From NCBI RefSeq assembly GCF_014863585.1, contig NZ_CP062253.1, forward strand, positions 1,824,501-1,888,500: a stretch of DNA of 64,000 nucleotides, in the 5' to 3' direction. Shown piece by piece: positions 46,004 to 56,880 of the stretch; position 1 is the stretch's first letter; each line of letters begins with the position of its first letter. The position numbers and the translations under genes were made by a program. Origin of the DNA: Pseudomonas gozinkensis. Its GTDB lineage: Bacteria; Pseudomonadota; Gammaproteobacteria; Pseudomonadales; Pseudomonadaceae. Under the pieces are notes generated by a model. That model had not been told where the DNA came from and searched no databases. It saw nothing but the letters and a program-made list of their open reading frames with translations.

Positions 46004-46708
46004 ATGTTGCAAGTCAGTGTTTATCGTTACAACCCTGATCAGGACGCTGCGCCGTTCATGCAGGAATTCCAGGTTGATACCGGTGGTAAAGACCTGATGG
46101 TGCTGGACGTGCTGGCCCTGATCAAAGAGCAGGACGAGGGTTTCTCCTATCGTCGCTCCTGCCGTGAAGGCGTCTGCGGCTCCGACGGCATGAACATTAA
46201 CGGCAAGAACGGCCTGGCGTGCATCACGCCGCTGTCCGCTGTCGTCAAAGGTAACAAGCTGATCGTTCGTCCGCTGCCAGGTTTGCCGGTTATCCGTGAC
46301 CTGGTTGTCGATATGAGCATCTTCTACAAGCAATACGAGAAGGTTAAGCCATTCCTGCAGAACGACACGCCGGCTCCGGCCATCGAGCGTCTGCAGTCCC
46401 CTGAAGAGCGTGAAAAGCTCGACGGTCTGTACGAGTGCATCCTGTGCGCCTGCTGCTCGACCTCTTGCCCGTCCTTCTGGTGGAACCCGGACAAGTTCCT
46501 GGGTCCAGCTGCACTGCTGCAAGCGTACCGCTTCCTGGCAGACAGCCGTGACACCAAGACGTCCGAGCGTCTGGCGTCCCTCGATGACCCGTTCAGCGTC
46601 TTCCGCTGCCGGGGCATCATGAACTGCGTCAACGTATGTCCGAAAGGCCTGAACCCGACTAAGGCCATCGGTCACATCCGTAACATGCTGCTTTCGAGCG
46701 GCGTGTGA
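46004..46708 (+). CDS. sdhB: Succinate dehydrogenase iron-sulfur subunit
   Basis: SdhB passes electrons from FAD to quinone through [2Fe-2S], [4Fe-4S] and [3Fe-4S] clusters. The 234-residue protein carries all three cysteine sets: SCREGVCGSDGMNINGKNGL and Ala-Cys; CILCACCSTSCPS; and CRGIMNCVNVCPKGLNP. ATG at 46004 (MLQVSVYRYNPD) is chosen over GTG 45995. It ends the sdh genes; the sucA leader begins right after. Confidence 0.96.
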   Translation: MLQVSVYRYNPDQDAAPFMQEFQVDTGGKDLMVLDVLALIKEQDEGFSYRRSCREGVCGSDGMNINGKNGLACITPLSAVVKGNKLIVRPLPGLPVIRDLVVDMSIFYKQYEKVKPFLQNDTPAPAIERLQSPEEREKLDGLYECILCACCSTSCPSFWWNPDKFLGPAALLQAYRFLADSRDTKTSERLASLDDPFSVFRCRGIMNCVNVCPKGLNPTKAIGHIRNMLLSSGV

Positions 46709-46745
46709 TTCAGCTGCTGTAACCGCTGTACCCGTAGAGGGCTTA

Positions 46746-46961
46746 GGCGCGGGCTTCAACCCGCGCCATGGCTATAACCAGAGCAGCAGCCATAAGCTGC
46801 GGCTCTTATTTTGAAGAAATGAGACAAGCAGGGGCATCCGGGCTGGTACCCGGACTATCAGTGTGATCCTAAGTGGCTTGTTTTGGTCGCTGCATTCGGA
46901 CTTCTGCAAGCTTGCTCGGTGTCGACACCGATGGTGTTCCCCTAACCGAGGGTGACCAAGC
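46746..46961 (+). ncRNA. Structured leader of sucA (sucA-II-type RNA motif candidate)
   Basis: The 253-base sdhB-sucA gap is rich in foldable elements. There is a perfect hairpin GGCGCGGG / CCCGCGCC (46746-46767), and a stem GAGCAGCAGC / GCTGCGGCTC (about 46781-46805) followed by TTATTTT that looks like an attenuator. A perfect palindrome TCGGTGTCGACACCGA lies at 46916-46931. CTCGGT in that palindrome can pair instead with ACCGAG (46945-46950) near the ribosome site GAGGG, eight bases before the sucA ATG. Pseudomonas sucA leaders are known to carry a conserved sucA-II RNA; I infer that this is a member but cannot run a covariance check. Confidence 0.5.
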
Positions 46962-49793
46962 ATGCAAGAAAGCGTGATGCAGCGCATGTGGAACAGCGCC
47001 TACCTTTCAGGTGGAAACGCTGCCTATGTGGAAGAGCTCTACGAGCTCTACCTGCACGACCCTAACGCTGTGCCAGAAGAGTGGCGCACCTACTTTCAGA
47101 AGCTGCCTGCCGACGGCAGCTCTGCCACAGATGTTTCGCACTCCACAATTCGCGATCATTTCGTGCTGCTGGCAAAGAACCAGCGCCGCGCCCAACCGGT
47201 TTCCGCCGGCAGCGTGAGCAGTGAGCACGAGAAGAAGCAAGTTGAAGTGCTGCGATTGATCCAGGCCTACCGTATGCGTGGCCACCAGGCAGCCCAGCTT
47301 GACCCGCTGGGGCTGTGGCAGCGTCCTGCACCTGCAGACCTGTCGATCAATCACTACGGCTTGACCAATGCCGATCTTGATACGACCTTCCGTGCCGGCG
47401 ACCTGTTCATCGGCAAAGAGGAAGCGAGCCTACGCGAAATTCACGAAGCGTTGCAGCAGACATATTGCCGCACCATCGGCGCTGAATTTACGCACATCAC
47501 CGATTCCGAGCAGCGCCAGTGGTTCCAGCAGCGTCTGGAAAGCGTGCGTGGCCGTCCGGAATATTCCGCGGACATCAAGAGCCACCTGCTCGAGCGCGTA
47601 ACTGCCGGTGAAGGCCTGGAAAAATACCTGGGTACCAAATACCCGGGCACCAAGCGTTTCGGTCTGGAAGGCGGCGAAAGCCTGATTCCGATGCTCGACG
47701 AACTGATCCAGCGTTCCGGTTCCTACGGCACCAAGGAAGTCGTCATCGGCATGGCTCACCGTGGCCGTCTGAACGTACTGGTCAACACCTTCGGCAAGAA
47801 CCCGCGCGAGCTGTTCGACGAGTTCGAAGGCAAGAAGAAGGTCGAGCTGGGCTCCGGTGACGTCAAATACCACCAGGGCTTCTCGTCCAACGTAATGACC
47901 ACCGGCGGTGAAGTTCACCTGGCCATGGCGTTCAACCCGTCCCACCTGGAAATCGTTTCCCCGGTGGTCGAGGGTTCGGTTCGCGCCCGTCAGGACCGTC
48001 GCAACGATTCGACCGGTGAGAAGGTTCTGCCGATCTCCATCCACGGTGACGCTGCATTCGCAGGTCAAGGCGTGGTAATGGAAACCTTCCAGATGTCGCA
48101 GACCCGCGGTTTCAAAACCGGCGGTACCGTGCACATCGTGATCAACAACCAGGTCGGTTTCACCATCAGCAACCCGCTGGACTCGCGTTCCACCGAGTAC
48201 GCGACCGACGTTGCGAAAATGATCCAGGCGCCGATCCTCCATGTGAATGGTGATGATCCGGAAGCCGTGTTGTTCGTGACCCAGCTGGCCATCGACTACC
48301 GCATGCAGTTCAAGCGTGACGTGGTGATCGACCTGGTCTGCTACCGTCGTCGCGGCCACAACGAGGCCGACGAGCCAAGCGGCACCCAGCCTCTGATGTA
48401 TCAGCAGATCACCAAGCAGCGCACCACCCGTGAGCTGTACGCTGATCGTCTGACCCAGGGCGGTGTGCTGGACGCCGAGCGTGTTCAGGCGAAAGTCGAC
48501 GAATACCGCAACGCGCTGGACAACGGTCTGCACGTAGTGAAATCGCTGGTCAAAGAGCCGAACAAAGAGCTGTTCGTGGACTGGCGTCCGTATCTGGGCC
48601 ACGCCTGGACTGCGCGTCACGACACTCGCTTCGACCTCAAGACCCTGCAGGAACTGTCCGCCAAGCTGCTGGAAATCCCGGAAGGCTTCGTGGTTCAGCG
48701 TCAGGTCGCGAAGATCTACGAAGACCGTCAGAAGATGCAAGCCGGCGGCCTGCCGATCAACTGGGGTTACGCCGAAACCATGGCGTACGCGACCCTGGCG
48801 TTCGAAGGTCACCCGATCCGCATGACCGGTCAGGACATCGGCCGCGGTACGTTCTCGCACCGTCACGCTGTGCTGCACAACCAGAAAGATGCCGGTACCT
48901 ACATTCCGCTCAAGCATCTTTATGAAGGTCAGCCACGCTTCGACCTGTACGACTCGTTCCTGTCGGAAGAAGCCGTACTGGCGTTCGAATACGGTTACTC
49001 GACCACCACGCCAAACGCGCTGGTGATCTGGGAAGCCCAGTTCGGCGACTTCGCCAACGGTGCGCAGGTTGTTATCGACCAGTTCATCACCAGCGGCGAG
49101 CACAAGTGGGGCCGTCTCTGCGGTCTGACCATGCTTTTGCCACACGGCTACGAGGGTCAGGGCCCTGAGCACAGCTCGGCACGTCTTGAGCGTTACCTGC
49201 AGTTGTGCGCCGAGCACAACATTCAGGTGTGCATGCCGACCACCCCGGCCCAGATCTACCACTTGCTGCGCCGTCAGGTGATTCGCCCGCTGCGCAAGCC
49301 ATTGGTCGTTCTGACTCCAAAGTCGCTGCTGCGCCACAAACTGGCCATCTCGACCCTGGAAGATCTGGCCGAAGGTTCGTTCCAGACCGTTATCCCGGAA
49401 ATCGATGCACTGGACCCGAAAAAGGTCGAGCGCGTTGTTCTGTGCAGCGGCAAGGTCTACTACGACCTGCTGGAAAAACGTCGTGCCGAAGGCCGCGAAG
49501 ATATCGCCATCGTGCGTATCGAGCAGCTGTACCCGTTCCCTGAGGACGACTTGAAAGAAGTCCTGGCTCCTTACACCAACGTCAAAGCGGCGGTCTGGTG
49601 TCAGGAAGAGCCGATGAACCAGGGCGCCTGGTACTGCAGCCAGCACCACCTGCGTCGCAGCATCAGCAACCTCAACAAATCTCTCGTACTCGAGTACGCG
49701 GGCCGTGAGGCTTCTGCTGCACCTGCATGTGGTTACGCATCGATGCACGCCGAGCAGCAGGAACAACTGCTGCAAGCCGCGTTTACCGTTTAA
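46962..49793 (+). CDS. sucA: 2-oxoglutarate dehydrogenase E1 component
   Basis: SucA is the thiamine-diphosphate-dependent decarboxylase of the 2-oxoglutarate dehydrogenase complex. The 943-residue protein has the family N-terminal helix (MWNSAYLSGGNAAYVEELYE), EHYGLT-like NHYGLTNADLD, VIGMAHRGRLNVLVN, and the cofactor-binding GDAAFAGQGVVMETFQMSQ, plus LPHGYEGQGPEHSSARLERY. It heads the sucA-sucB-lpdG module, with the SD GAGGG eight bases upstream inside a foldable leader. Confidence 0.97.
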   Translation: MQESVMQRMWNSAYLSGGNAAYVEELYELYLHDPNAVPEEWRTYFQKLPADGSSATDVSHSTIRDHFVLLAKNQRRAQPVSAGSVSSEHEKKQVEVLRLIQAYRMRGHQAAQLDPLGLWQRPAPADLSINHYGLTNADLDTTFRAGDLFIGKEEASLREIHEALQQTYCRTIGAEFTHITDSEQRQWFQQRLESVRGRPEYSADIKSHLLERVTAGEGLEKYLGTKYPGTKRFGLEGGESLIPMLDELIQRSGSYGTKEVVIGMAHRGRLNVLVNTFGKNPRELFDEFEGKKKVELGSGDVKYHQGFSSNVMTTGGEVHLAMAFNPSHLEIVSPVVEGSVRARQDRRNDSTGEKVLPISIHGDAAFAGQGVVMETFQMSQTRGFKTGGTVHIVINNQVGFTISNPLDSRSTEYATDVAKMIQAPILHVNGDDPEAVLFVTQLAIDYRMQFKRDVVIDLVCYRRRGHNEADEPSGTQPLMYQQITKQRTTRELYADRLTQGGVLDAERVQAKVDEYRNALDNGLHVVKSLVKEPNKELFVDWRPYLGHAWTARHDTRFDLKTLQELSAKLLEIPEGFVVQRQVAKIYEDRQKMQAGGLPINWGYAETMAYATLAFEGHPIRMTGQDIGRGTFSHRHAVLHNQKDAGTYIPLKHLYEGQPRFDLYDSFLSEEAVLAFEYGYSTTTPNALVIWEAQFGDFANGAQVVIDQFITSGEHKWGRLCGLTMLLPHGYEGQGPEHSSARLERYLQLCAEHNIQVCMPTTPAQIYHLLRRQVIRPLRKPLVVLTPKSLLRHKLAISTLEDLAEGSFQTVIPEIDALDPKKVERVVLCSGKVYYDLLEKRRAEGREDIAIVRIEQLYPFPEDDLKEVLAPYTNVKAAVWCQEEPMNQGAWYCSQHHLRRSISNLNKSLVLEYAGREASAAPACGYASMHAEQQEQLLQAAFTV

Positions 49794-49835
49794 CGCCTTC
49801 GCGCACCTGAAACCGAATTTAAGGAACCACAGATA

Positions 49836-51056
49836 ATGGCTATCGAGATCAAAGCCCCCACTTTCCCGGAATCGGTTGCCGATGGCACCGTTGCCACCTG
49901 GCACAAACAACCGGGCGACGCCGTCAAGCGTGACGAACTGATCGTCGACATCGAAACCGACAAAGTCGTACTGGAAGTGCTGGCTACCGCCGACGGCGTG
50001 CTGGGCGCAATCGTCAAGGGCGAGGGCGAAACCGTCCTGTCCGACGAAGTCCTGGGCTCCATCGTTGAAGGCGGCGCTGCTGCTGCCGCCCCGGCTGCCG
50101 CTGCTGCTCCGGCCGCTGCTGCCGCTGCTCCAGCCGCCGATGGCGAAGACGACCCGATCGCAGCTCCTGCCGCGCGCAAGCTGGCTGAAGAGAACGGCAT
50201 CAACATCGCTTCCGTTGCCGGCACCGGCAAAGGCGGTCGCGTGACCAAGGAAGACGTGGTTGCAGCCGTCGCTGCCAAGAAAGCCGCTCCGGCTGCCGCG
50301 CCTGCCAAGGCTGCTGCTCCGGCCGCCGCCGCTCCTGTGTTCGCCGCTGGCGACCGCATCGAGAAGCGCGTTCCGATGACCCGCGTTCGTGCCACCGTTG
50401 CCAAGCGTCTGGTTGAAGCTCAATCGAACATGGCGATGCTGACCACTTTCAACGAAGTCGACATGACCGAAGTCATGGCCCTGCGTTCGAAGTACAAGGA
50501 CCTGTTCGAGAAGTCCCACAACGGCGTACGCCTGGGCTTCATGTCGTTCTTCGTGAAGGCTGCCACCGAAGCGCTGAAACGCTTCCCGGCGGTCAACGCT
50601 TCGATCGACGGCAACGACATCGTTTACCACGGTTATGCCGACATCGGCGTCGCTGTTTCCAGCGACCGTGGCCTGGTGGTTCCGGTTCTGCGTAACGCCG
50701 AACACATGAGCCTGGCTGAAATCGAAGGCGGCATCGCCACCTTCGGCAAGAAAGCCCGTGACGGCAAACTGTCGATGGACGAAATGACCGGCGGTACCTT
50801 CACCATCACCAACGGTGGTACCTTCGGTTCGATGATGTCGACCCCGATCGTCAACCCGCCGCAGGCAGCGATTCTGGGCATGCACAACATCATCCAGCGC
50901 CCGATGGCCATCAACGGTCAGGTCGTGATCCGTCCGATGATGTACCTGGCACTGTCCTACGATCACCGTCTGATCGATGGCAAAGAAGCTGTAACCTTCC
51001 TGGTGACCATCAAGAACCTGCTGGAAGATCCGGCTCGTCTGTTGCTGGATATCTGA
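49836..51056 (+). CDS. sucB: 2-oxoglutarate dehydrogenase E2 (dihydrolipoyl succinyltransferase)
   Basis: SucB forms the core of the complex and transfers succinyl groups to CoA. The 406-residue protein has one lipoyl domain with attachment Lys43 in [11 protein letters not shown]. After it come an Ala-rich linker (about residues 83-105), an E1/E3-binding domain ([29 protein letters not shown]), another Ala/Pro linker, and the catalytic domain ending in [19 protein letters not shown] with the His-Asp active site. It starts 42 bases after sucA. Confidence 0.97.
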   Translation: MAIEIKAPTFPESVADGTVATWHKQPGDAVKRDELIVDIETDKVVLEVLATADGVLGAIVKGEGETVLSDEVLGSIVEGGAAAAAPAAAAAPAAAAAAPAADGEDDPIAAPAARKLAEENGINIASVAGTGKGGRVTKEDVVAAVAAKKAAPAAAPAKAAAPAAAAPVFAAGDRIEKRVPMTRVRATVAKRLVEAQSNMAMLTTFNEVDMTEVMALRSKYKDLFEKSHNGVRLGFMSFFVKAATEALKRFPAVNASIDGNDIVYHGYADIGVAVSSDRGLVVPVLRNAEHMSLAEIEGGIATFGKKARDGKLSMDEMTGGTFTITNGGTFGSMMSTPIVNPPQAAILGMHNIIQRPMAINGQVVIRPMMYLALSYDHRLIDGKEAVTFLVTIKNLLEDPARLLLDI

Positions 51057-51068
51057 TAGAAGCAGTCA

Positions 51069-51129
51069 CGCGCTGCAAGCTTCAAGCTGCGGGAAAACGC
51101 AGCCTGGCTTGCAGCGCGCGGCTTGAAGC
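51069..51129. repeat. Inverted repeat between sucB and lpdG
   Basis: CGCGCTGCAAGC (51069-51080) pairs perfectly with GCTTGCAGCGCG (51107-51118), and GCTTCAAGC (51079-51087) with GCTTGAAGC (51121-51129). It is a dispersed intergenic repeat that may act as a partial transcription break or stability element inside the suc cluster. Confidence 0.75.
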
Positions 51130-51153
51130 TTTTCGCTAAAGAGGATTTTTTGA

Positions 51154-52590
<1,437 letters not shown>

Positions 52591-52596
52591 GGGCTT

Positions 52597-52721
52597 TGTG
52601 AAAGCGTAGCGAGCGACGGAAAGACAAGGCAAAAACAGGCGAGAAAGCGGAGTTGACGTCAGTCAATGAGCATTTCGAGCCTGTTTTTAACGCAGTATTT
52701 CCTAGCGCAGCAGCTTTCACA
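52597..52721. repeat. Fold-back repeat after lpdG
   Basis: A 125-base imperfect palindrome starts TGTGAAAGC and ends GCTTTCACA. Internally AAAAACAGGC (52631-52640) pairs with GCCTGTTTTT (52679-52688) around TTGACGTCAGTCAA. The form and end repeats suggest a MITE-like dispersed element. Transcribed, it would form a long hairpin between lpdG and sucC. Confidence 0.75.
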
Positions 52722-52744
52722 TGTCCGAAAGAGACAATAAGAAA

Positions 52745-52930
52745 CCACGGCGGTGTCGGCCCGTCGTGAGCCTTGCGTGCAAGACTCACCGCGGAATGTC
52801 CGCTGGACGCAGCCTTGCGTAGCTGCACCGGGTATCCGGAAAGGCTACGCAAGCAGCAGTCACAGGTGGCGCGGCACTCATAAAGAGCGCAGCGCCGAAT
52901 GCGCAGTACCTAACGAAGACGGTAAAAAGC
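52745..52930 (+). ncRNA. Structured leader of sucC (sucC RNA motif candidate)
   Basis: The leader has two strong hairpins. GTGAGCCTTG / CAAGACTCAC (52766-52789) has one C-A mismatch and a CGTG loop. CTTGCGTAGC / GCTACGCAAG (52814-52823 / 52844-52853) is a perfect 10-base stem whose loop contains CCGGGTATCCGG. A weaker GCGC / GCGC stem lies near 52887-52903, just before the start. Pseudomonas sucC genes are known to have a conserved sucC RNA in their 5' region; this is the expected place and shape, but the match is inferred, not computed. Confidence 0.5.
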
Positions 52931-54097
52931 ATGAATCTTCACGAGTATCAGGGTAAGCAGCTGTTCGCTGAATACGGCCTGCCAGTTTCGACTGGTTTCG
53001 CAGTAGACACCCCGGAAGCAGCAGCAGAAGCTTGCGACAAAATCGGCGGCAACGAGTGGGTAGTCAAAGCCCAGGTTCACGCCGGTGGTCGCGGTAAAGC
53101 GGGCGGCGTCAAGCTGGTTCGCAGCAAAGAAGACGCCAAAGCCTTCGCACAGCAGTGGCTGGGCAAGCGTCTGGTGACTTACCAGACTGACGCCAACGGC
53201 CAGCCAGTCACCAAGATCCTGGTTGAATCGTGCACTGATATCGCTAAAGAGCTGTACCTGGGCGCTGTCGTTGACCGTTCGAGCCGTCGCATCGTGTTCA
53301 TGGCTTCCACCGAAGGTGGCGTGGACATCGAGAAAATCGCTCACGACACTCCAGAAAAAATTCTGAAAGCCACTATCGATCCACTGGTTGGCGCTCAGCC
53401 ATTCCAGGGTCGCGAGCTGGCATTCCAGCTGGGTCTGGAAGGCAAGCAGGTTGCTCAGTTCGCCAAGATCTTCGTAGGTCTGGCCAAGCTGTTCAAGGAT
53501 CACGACCTGGCTCTGCTGGAAGTGAACCCGCTGGTGATCAAGGCTGACGGCGATCTGCACTGCCTGGACGCCAAGATCAACATCGACGCCAACGCAATGT
53601 ACCGTCAGCCTAAGCTGAAGACTTTCCACGATCCGTCGCAGGACGATCCGCGCGAAGCGCACGCTGCCAAGTTCGAACTGAACTACGTAGCGCTGGAAGG
53701 CAACATCGGCTGCATGGTGAACGGTGCCGGCCTGGCCATGGGTACCATGGACATCGTCAACCTGCACGGCGGCAAGCCAGCCAACTTCCTCGACGTAGGT
53801 GGTGGTGCTACCAAAGAACGCGTAACCGAAGCTTTCAAAATCATTCTGTCCGACAGCAATGTCGCTGCAGTACTGGTTAACATCTTCGGCGGCATCGTTC
53901 GTTGCGACATGATTGCCGAAGGCATCATCGGTGCAGTGAAAGAAGTCGGCGTGAAAATCCCGGTTGTTGTTCGTCTTGAAGGCAACAACGCTGAACTGGG
54001 CGCTAAAGTACTGGCAGAAAGCGGTTTGAACATCATCGCTGCTACCAGCCTGACCGACGCTGCTCAACAAGTCGTTAAAGCTGCGGAGGGCAAGTAA
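52931..54097 (+). CDS. sucC: Succinyl-CoA synthetase beta subunit
   Basis: SucC binds nucleotide and, with SucD, converts succinyl-CoA to succinate with substrate-level phosphorylation. The 388-residue protein has the ATP-grasp start [58 protein letters not shown], and the C-terminal ligase domain with [19 protein letters not shown] and [17 protein letters not shown]. It shares one base with sucD (TAATG) and has the leader above. Confidence 0.97.
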   Translation: MNLHEYQGKQLFAEYGLPVSTGFAVDTPEAAAEACDKIGGNEWVVKAQVHAGGRGKAGGVKLVRSKEDAKAFAQQWLGKRLVTYQTDANGQPVTKILVESCTDIAKELYLGAVVDRSSRRIVFMASTEGGVDIEKIAHDTPEKILKATIDPLVGAQPFQGRELAFQLGLEGKQVAQFAKIFVGLAKLFKDHDLALLEVNPLVIKADGDLHCLDAKINIDANAMYRQPKLKTFHDPSQDDPREAHAAKFELNYVALEGNIGCMVNGAGLAMGTMDIVNLHGGKPANFLDVGGGATKERVTEAFKIILSDSNVAAVLVNIFGGIVRCDMIAEGIIGAVKEVGVKIPVVVRLEGNNAELGAKVLAESGLNIIAATSLTDAAQQVVKAAEGK

Positions 54098-54981
54098 TGA
54101 GCGTCCTGATCAATAAAGACACCAAAGTAATCTGCCAGGGCTTCACCGGTGCGCAGGGTACTTTCCACTCCGAACAAGCCATTGCCTACGGCACCAAAAT
54201 GGTTGGCGGCGTGACTCCAGGCAAAGGTGGCACCACTCACCTGAACCTGCCTGTGTTCAACACCGTGAAAGAAGCTGTAGAAGCCACTGGCGCCACCGCC
54301 AGCGTGATCTACGTTCCGGCTCCTTTCTGCAAGGACTCGATCCTGGAAGCAGCATTCGGCGGCATCAAGCTGATCGTCTGCATCACCGAAGGCATTCCTA
54401 CCCTGGACATGCTGGACGCCAAAGTTAAGTGCGACGAGCTGGGTGTTACCCTGATCGGCCCTAACTGCCCAGGCGTGATCACCCCAGGCGAATGCAAGAT
54501 CGGCATCATGCCAGGTCACATTCACTTGCCAGGCAAGGTCGGTATCGTTTCCCGTTCCGGCACCCTGACCTACGAAGCTGTGAAGCAGACTACTGACGCC
54601 GGTTTCGGTCAGTCGACTTGCGTCGGCATCGGTGGTGACCCGATCCCGGGTTCGAACTTCATCGACATCCTGAAGCTGTTCCAGGAAGACCCGAAGACCG
54701 AAGCGATCGTAATGATCGGCGAGATCGGCGGTTCGGCTGAAGAAGAAGCGGCTGCCTACATCAAGGCCAACGTGACCAAGCCGGTTGTTTCCTACATCGC
54801 TGGTGTGACTGCTCCTCCGGGCAAGCGCATGGGCCATGCTGGCGCAATCATCTCCGGCGGCAAAGGCACTGCAGACGAGAAATTCGCTGCTCTGCAAGAC
54901 GCGGGCGTGAAAACCGTGCGTTCGCTGGCAGACATCGGCAAGGCCCTGGCCGAGCTGACTGGCTGGGAAGTGAAGAAGTAA
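54097..54981 (+). CDS. sucD: Succinyl-CoA synthetase alpha subunit
   Basis: SucD binds CoA and carries the phosphohistidine intermediate. The 294-residue protein starts [18 protein letters not shown] and has the CoA-binding [41 protein letters not shown], and the phosphorylated histidine in [18 protein letters not shown]. It is coupled to sucC and followed by a terminator, ending the sdh-suc cluster. Confidence 0.97.
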   Translation: MSVLINKDTKVICQGFTGAQGTFHSEQAIAYGTKMVGGVTPGKGGTTHLNLPVFNTVKEAVEATGATASVIYVPAPFCKDSILEAAFGGIKLIVCITEGIPTLDMLDAKVKCDELGVTLIGPNCPGVITPGECKIGIMPGHIHLPGKVGIVSRSGTLTYEAVKQTTDAGFGQSTCVGIGGDPIPGSNFIDILKLFQEDPKTEAIVMIGEIGGSAEEEAAAYIKANVTKPVVSYIAGVTAPPGKRMGHAGAIISGGKGTADEKFAALQDAGVKTVRSLADIGKALAELTGWEVKK

Positions 54982-55010
54982 GCTTCGGCTGACTTTTTAG
55001 CTACAGCAAC

Positions 55011-55038
55011 AAAGGCCACCTTCGGGTGGCCTTTGTCG
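55011..55038 (+). terminator. Terminator of the suc genes
   Basis: A perfect 10-base stem AAAGGCCACC / GGTGGCCTTT closed by a TTCG tetraloop lies 29 bases after the sucD stop. Only a short T tract follows. Confidence 0.88.
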
Positions 55039-55246
55039 TTTCTGGCGTTCGGGTTGACGATGGCAATTTATAAGCACTCACCCAATAACATGCAAAAACG
55101 CGACACAGAAACGTCGCGTATCGGATAGTTCGCCCTCTAACAGTGCGTTTGTCAGACAAATTCGTTAGGCTAGCAGCCATTTTTGCGTCTGCCGCCCACA
55201 AGGCATGCAACGCGCTAAACGGGTCAGTCTTATACGGATTGACAGC

Positions 55247-55270
55247 ATTTCCCTAACCCCACAGGGAAAT
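55247..55270. promoter_or_regulatory. Inverted repeat upstream of brnQ (possible operator)
   Basis: ATTTCCCT (55247-55254) and AGGGAAAT (55263-55270) form a perfect 8-base dyad with an 8-base spacer, 41 bases before the brnQ start. A TTGACA hexamer (55239-55244) lies just upstream, though no good -10 was found at 16-18 bases. The rest of the 329-base gap after sucD shows no gene. Confidence 0.4.
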
Positions 55271-55310
55271 CCCCCTCTAAATTCCGATTCAGTAGTGTGG
55301 TATTTCCTTA

Positions 55311-56624
55311 ATGAAAGTTTTGAAAGGTCAGGACATCCTGGCACTTGGCTTTATGACATTTGCCCTTTTCGTCGGGGCTGGCAACATCATTTTCCCGCCT
55401 ATCGTGGGTCTGCAGTCCGGGCCCAACGTCTGGATGGCGGCGCTGGGCTTCCTGATCACGGCGGTCGGTCTGCCGGTGGTTACCGTGGTCGCACTGGCCA
55501 AGGTCGGTGGCGCGATGGACGCCCTGAGCAGCCCGATCGGCAAGATCGCTGGCGGCGTGCTGGCAGCGGCTTGCTACCTGGCAGTCGGTCCGTTGTTCGC
55601 CACCCCGCGTACCGCGACCGTTTCCTTTGAAGTGGGTCTGGCGCCGCTGACCGGTGAGAGCCCGCTGGCACTGTTCCTCTACAGTTCGGTGTACTTCCTG
55701 CTGGTGTTCTTCATTTCGCTCTACCCAGGGCGTCTGCTGGACACCGTCGGTCGCTTCCTCGCGCCGCTGAAGATCATCGCACTGGCCGTGCTCGGCATCG
55801 CTGCGTTCGCACTGCCGGCCGGTGACATCGGCGTGGCGACTCCGGAATACGTTGCGGCACCGTTCTCTCAAGGCTTCATCAATGGTTACCTGACCATGGA
55901 TACCCTGGGCGCACTGGTGTTCGGCATCGTCATCGTCAACGCGATCCGCTCCCGTGGCGTAGAGTCGCCGGCGCTGATTACCCGTTACGCGATCATCGCC
56001 GGGCTGATTGCCGGTGTCGGTCTGGCGCTGGTGTATGTCAGCCTGTTCCGTCTGGGTTCCGGCAGCCATGAAGTGGCTGCGGGCGCAACCAACGGCGCCG
56101 CGGTGCTGCACGCTTACGTGCAACACACCTTCGGTTCGCTGGGCAGTGGCTTCCTCGCCGTGCTGATTTCCCTGGCGTGCCTGGTGACCGCAGTTGGCCT
56201 GACCTGCGCCTGTGCCGAATACTTCAGCCGCGTACTGCCGCTGTCGTACAAGACGCTGGTGATCATCCTGGCGGCGTTCTCGCTGCTGGTGTCCAACCTG
56301 GGCCTGACCAAGCTGATCGCGTTCTCGATCCCGGTGCTGACCGCGATCTACCCGCCGTGCATCGTGCTGGTGGCCCTGAGCTTCTGCGCTGCGTTCTGGC
56401 ATGAGCAGAGCCGCATCATGGGCCCGGTGATGCTGGTTTCGTTCGTGTTCGGCACCATCGATGCGCTGAAAGGCGCCGGTCTGGCGGACTGGATGCCATC
56501 GCAACTGGCCCACCTGCCGCTGAGCGAGCAAGGTCTGGCGTGGCTGGTGCCGTGCGTGATGACTCTGGTGGTTGCCGTGGTTTGCGACCGCCTGCTGGGC
56601 AAGCGCGCCGAAGCACTCGCCTAA
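55311..56624 (+). CDS. brnQ: Branched-chain amino acid transport carrier BrnQ
   Basis: BrnQ imports leucine, isoleucine and valine with a cation. The 437-residue protein has about 12 membrane segments and the LIVCS-family start [27 protein letters not shown], with [17 protein letters not shown] near residue 90. ATG at 55311 ([10 protein letters not shown]) is used. It is monocistronic with a strong terminator behind. Confidence 0.94.
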   Translation: MKVLKGQDILALGFMTFALFVGAGNIIFPPIVGLQSGPNVWMAALGFLITAVGLPVVTVVALAKVGGAMDALSSPIGKIAGGVLAAACYLAVGPLFATPRTATVSFEVGLAPLTGESPLALFLYSSVYFLLVFFISLYPGRLLDTVGRFLAPLKIIALAVLGIAAFALPAGDIGVATPEYVAAPFSQGFINGYLTMDTLGALVFGIVIVNAIRSRGVESPALITRYAIIAGLIAGVGLALVYVSLFRLGSGSHEVAAGATNGAAVLHAYVQHTFGSLGSGFLAVLISLACLVTAVGLTCACAEYFSRVLPLSYKTLVIILAAFSLLVSNLGLTKLIAFSIPVLTAIYPPCIVLVALSFCAAFWHEQSRIMGPVMLVSFVFGTIDALKGAGLADWMPSQLAHLPLSEQGLAWLVPCVMTLVVAVVCDRLLGKRAEALA

Positions 56625-56666
56625 GATTGCCGGGCCGCCACAAGCGGCTCCCGAGCGATTAAACAG

Positions 56667-56703
56667 AAATGCCCCGTATCAATCGATACGGGGCATTTTT
56701 TAT
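56667..56703 (+). terminator. Terminator of brnQ
   Basis: A perfect 14-base stem AAATGCCCCGTATC / GATACGGGGCATTT with loop AATC and a T run lies 42 bases after the brnQ stop. Confidence 0.93.
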
Positions 56704-56759
56704 GGGCTTCAGGCAGTGTCTTTTTCCGTGAGCCAGCGTCGAAGCAAGCAAAGCTTTTA

Positions 56760-56848
56760 TGTGGGAGCGAGCTTGCTCGTGATGGCTGTGCAACTGTCAC
56801 ATCTATTCAGAATGTGCCGACGCCATCGCGAGCAAGCTCGCTCCCACA
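56760..56848. repeat. REP pair (inverted)
   Basis: REP copies TGTGGGAGCGAGCTTGCTCG (56760) and GCCATCGCGAGCAAGCTCGC (about 56822) are inverted and lie between brnQ and the DUF599 gene. Confidence 0.88.
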
Positions 56849-56880
56849 AGGTGCCGCGCTCATACTCCACAGGGAATTGC

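Noticed and set aside
47430..50966. A 1178-codon open frame on the minus strand
   Set aside because: It is antisense to sucA and sucB, which have clear homology and family-length products; long antisense frames are common in GC-rich coding DNA.
52931..54097. sucC annotated as a GTP-specific form
   Set aside because: The sequence alone does not decide nucleotide preference, so no claim is made.
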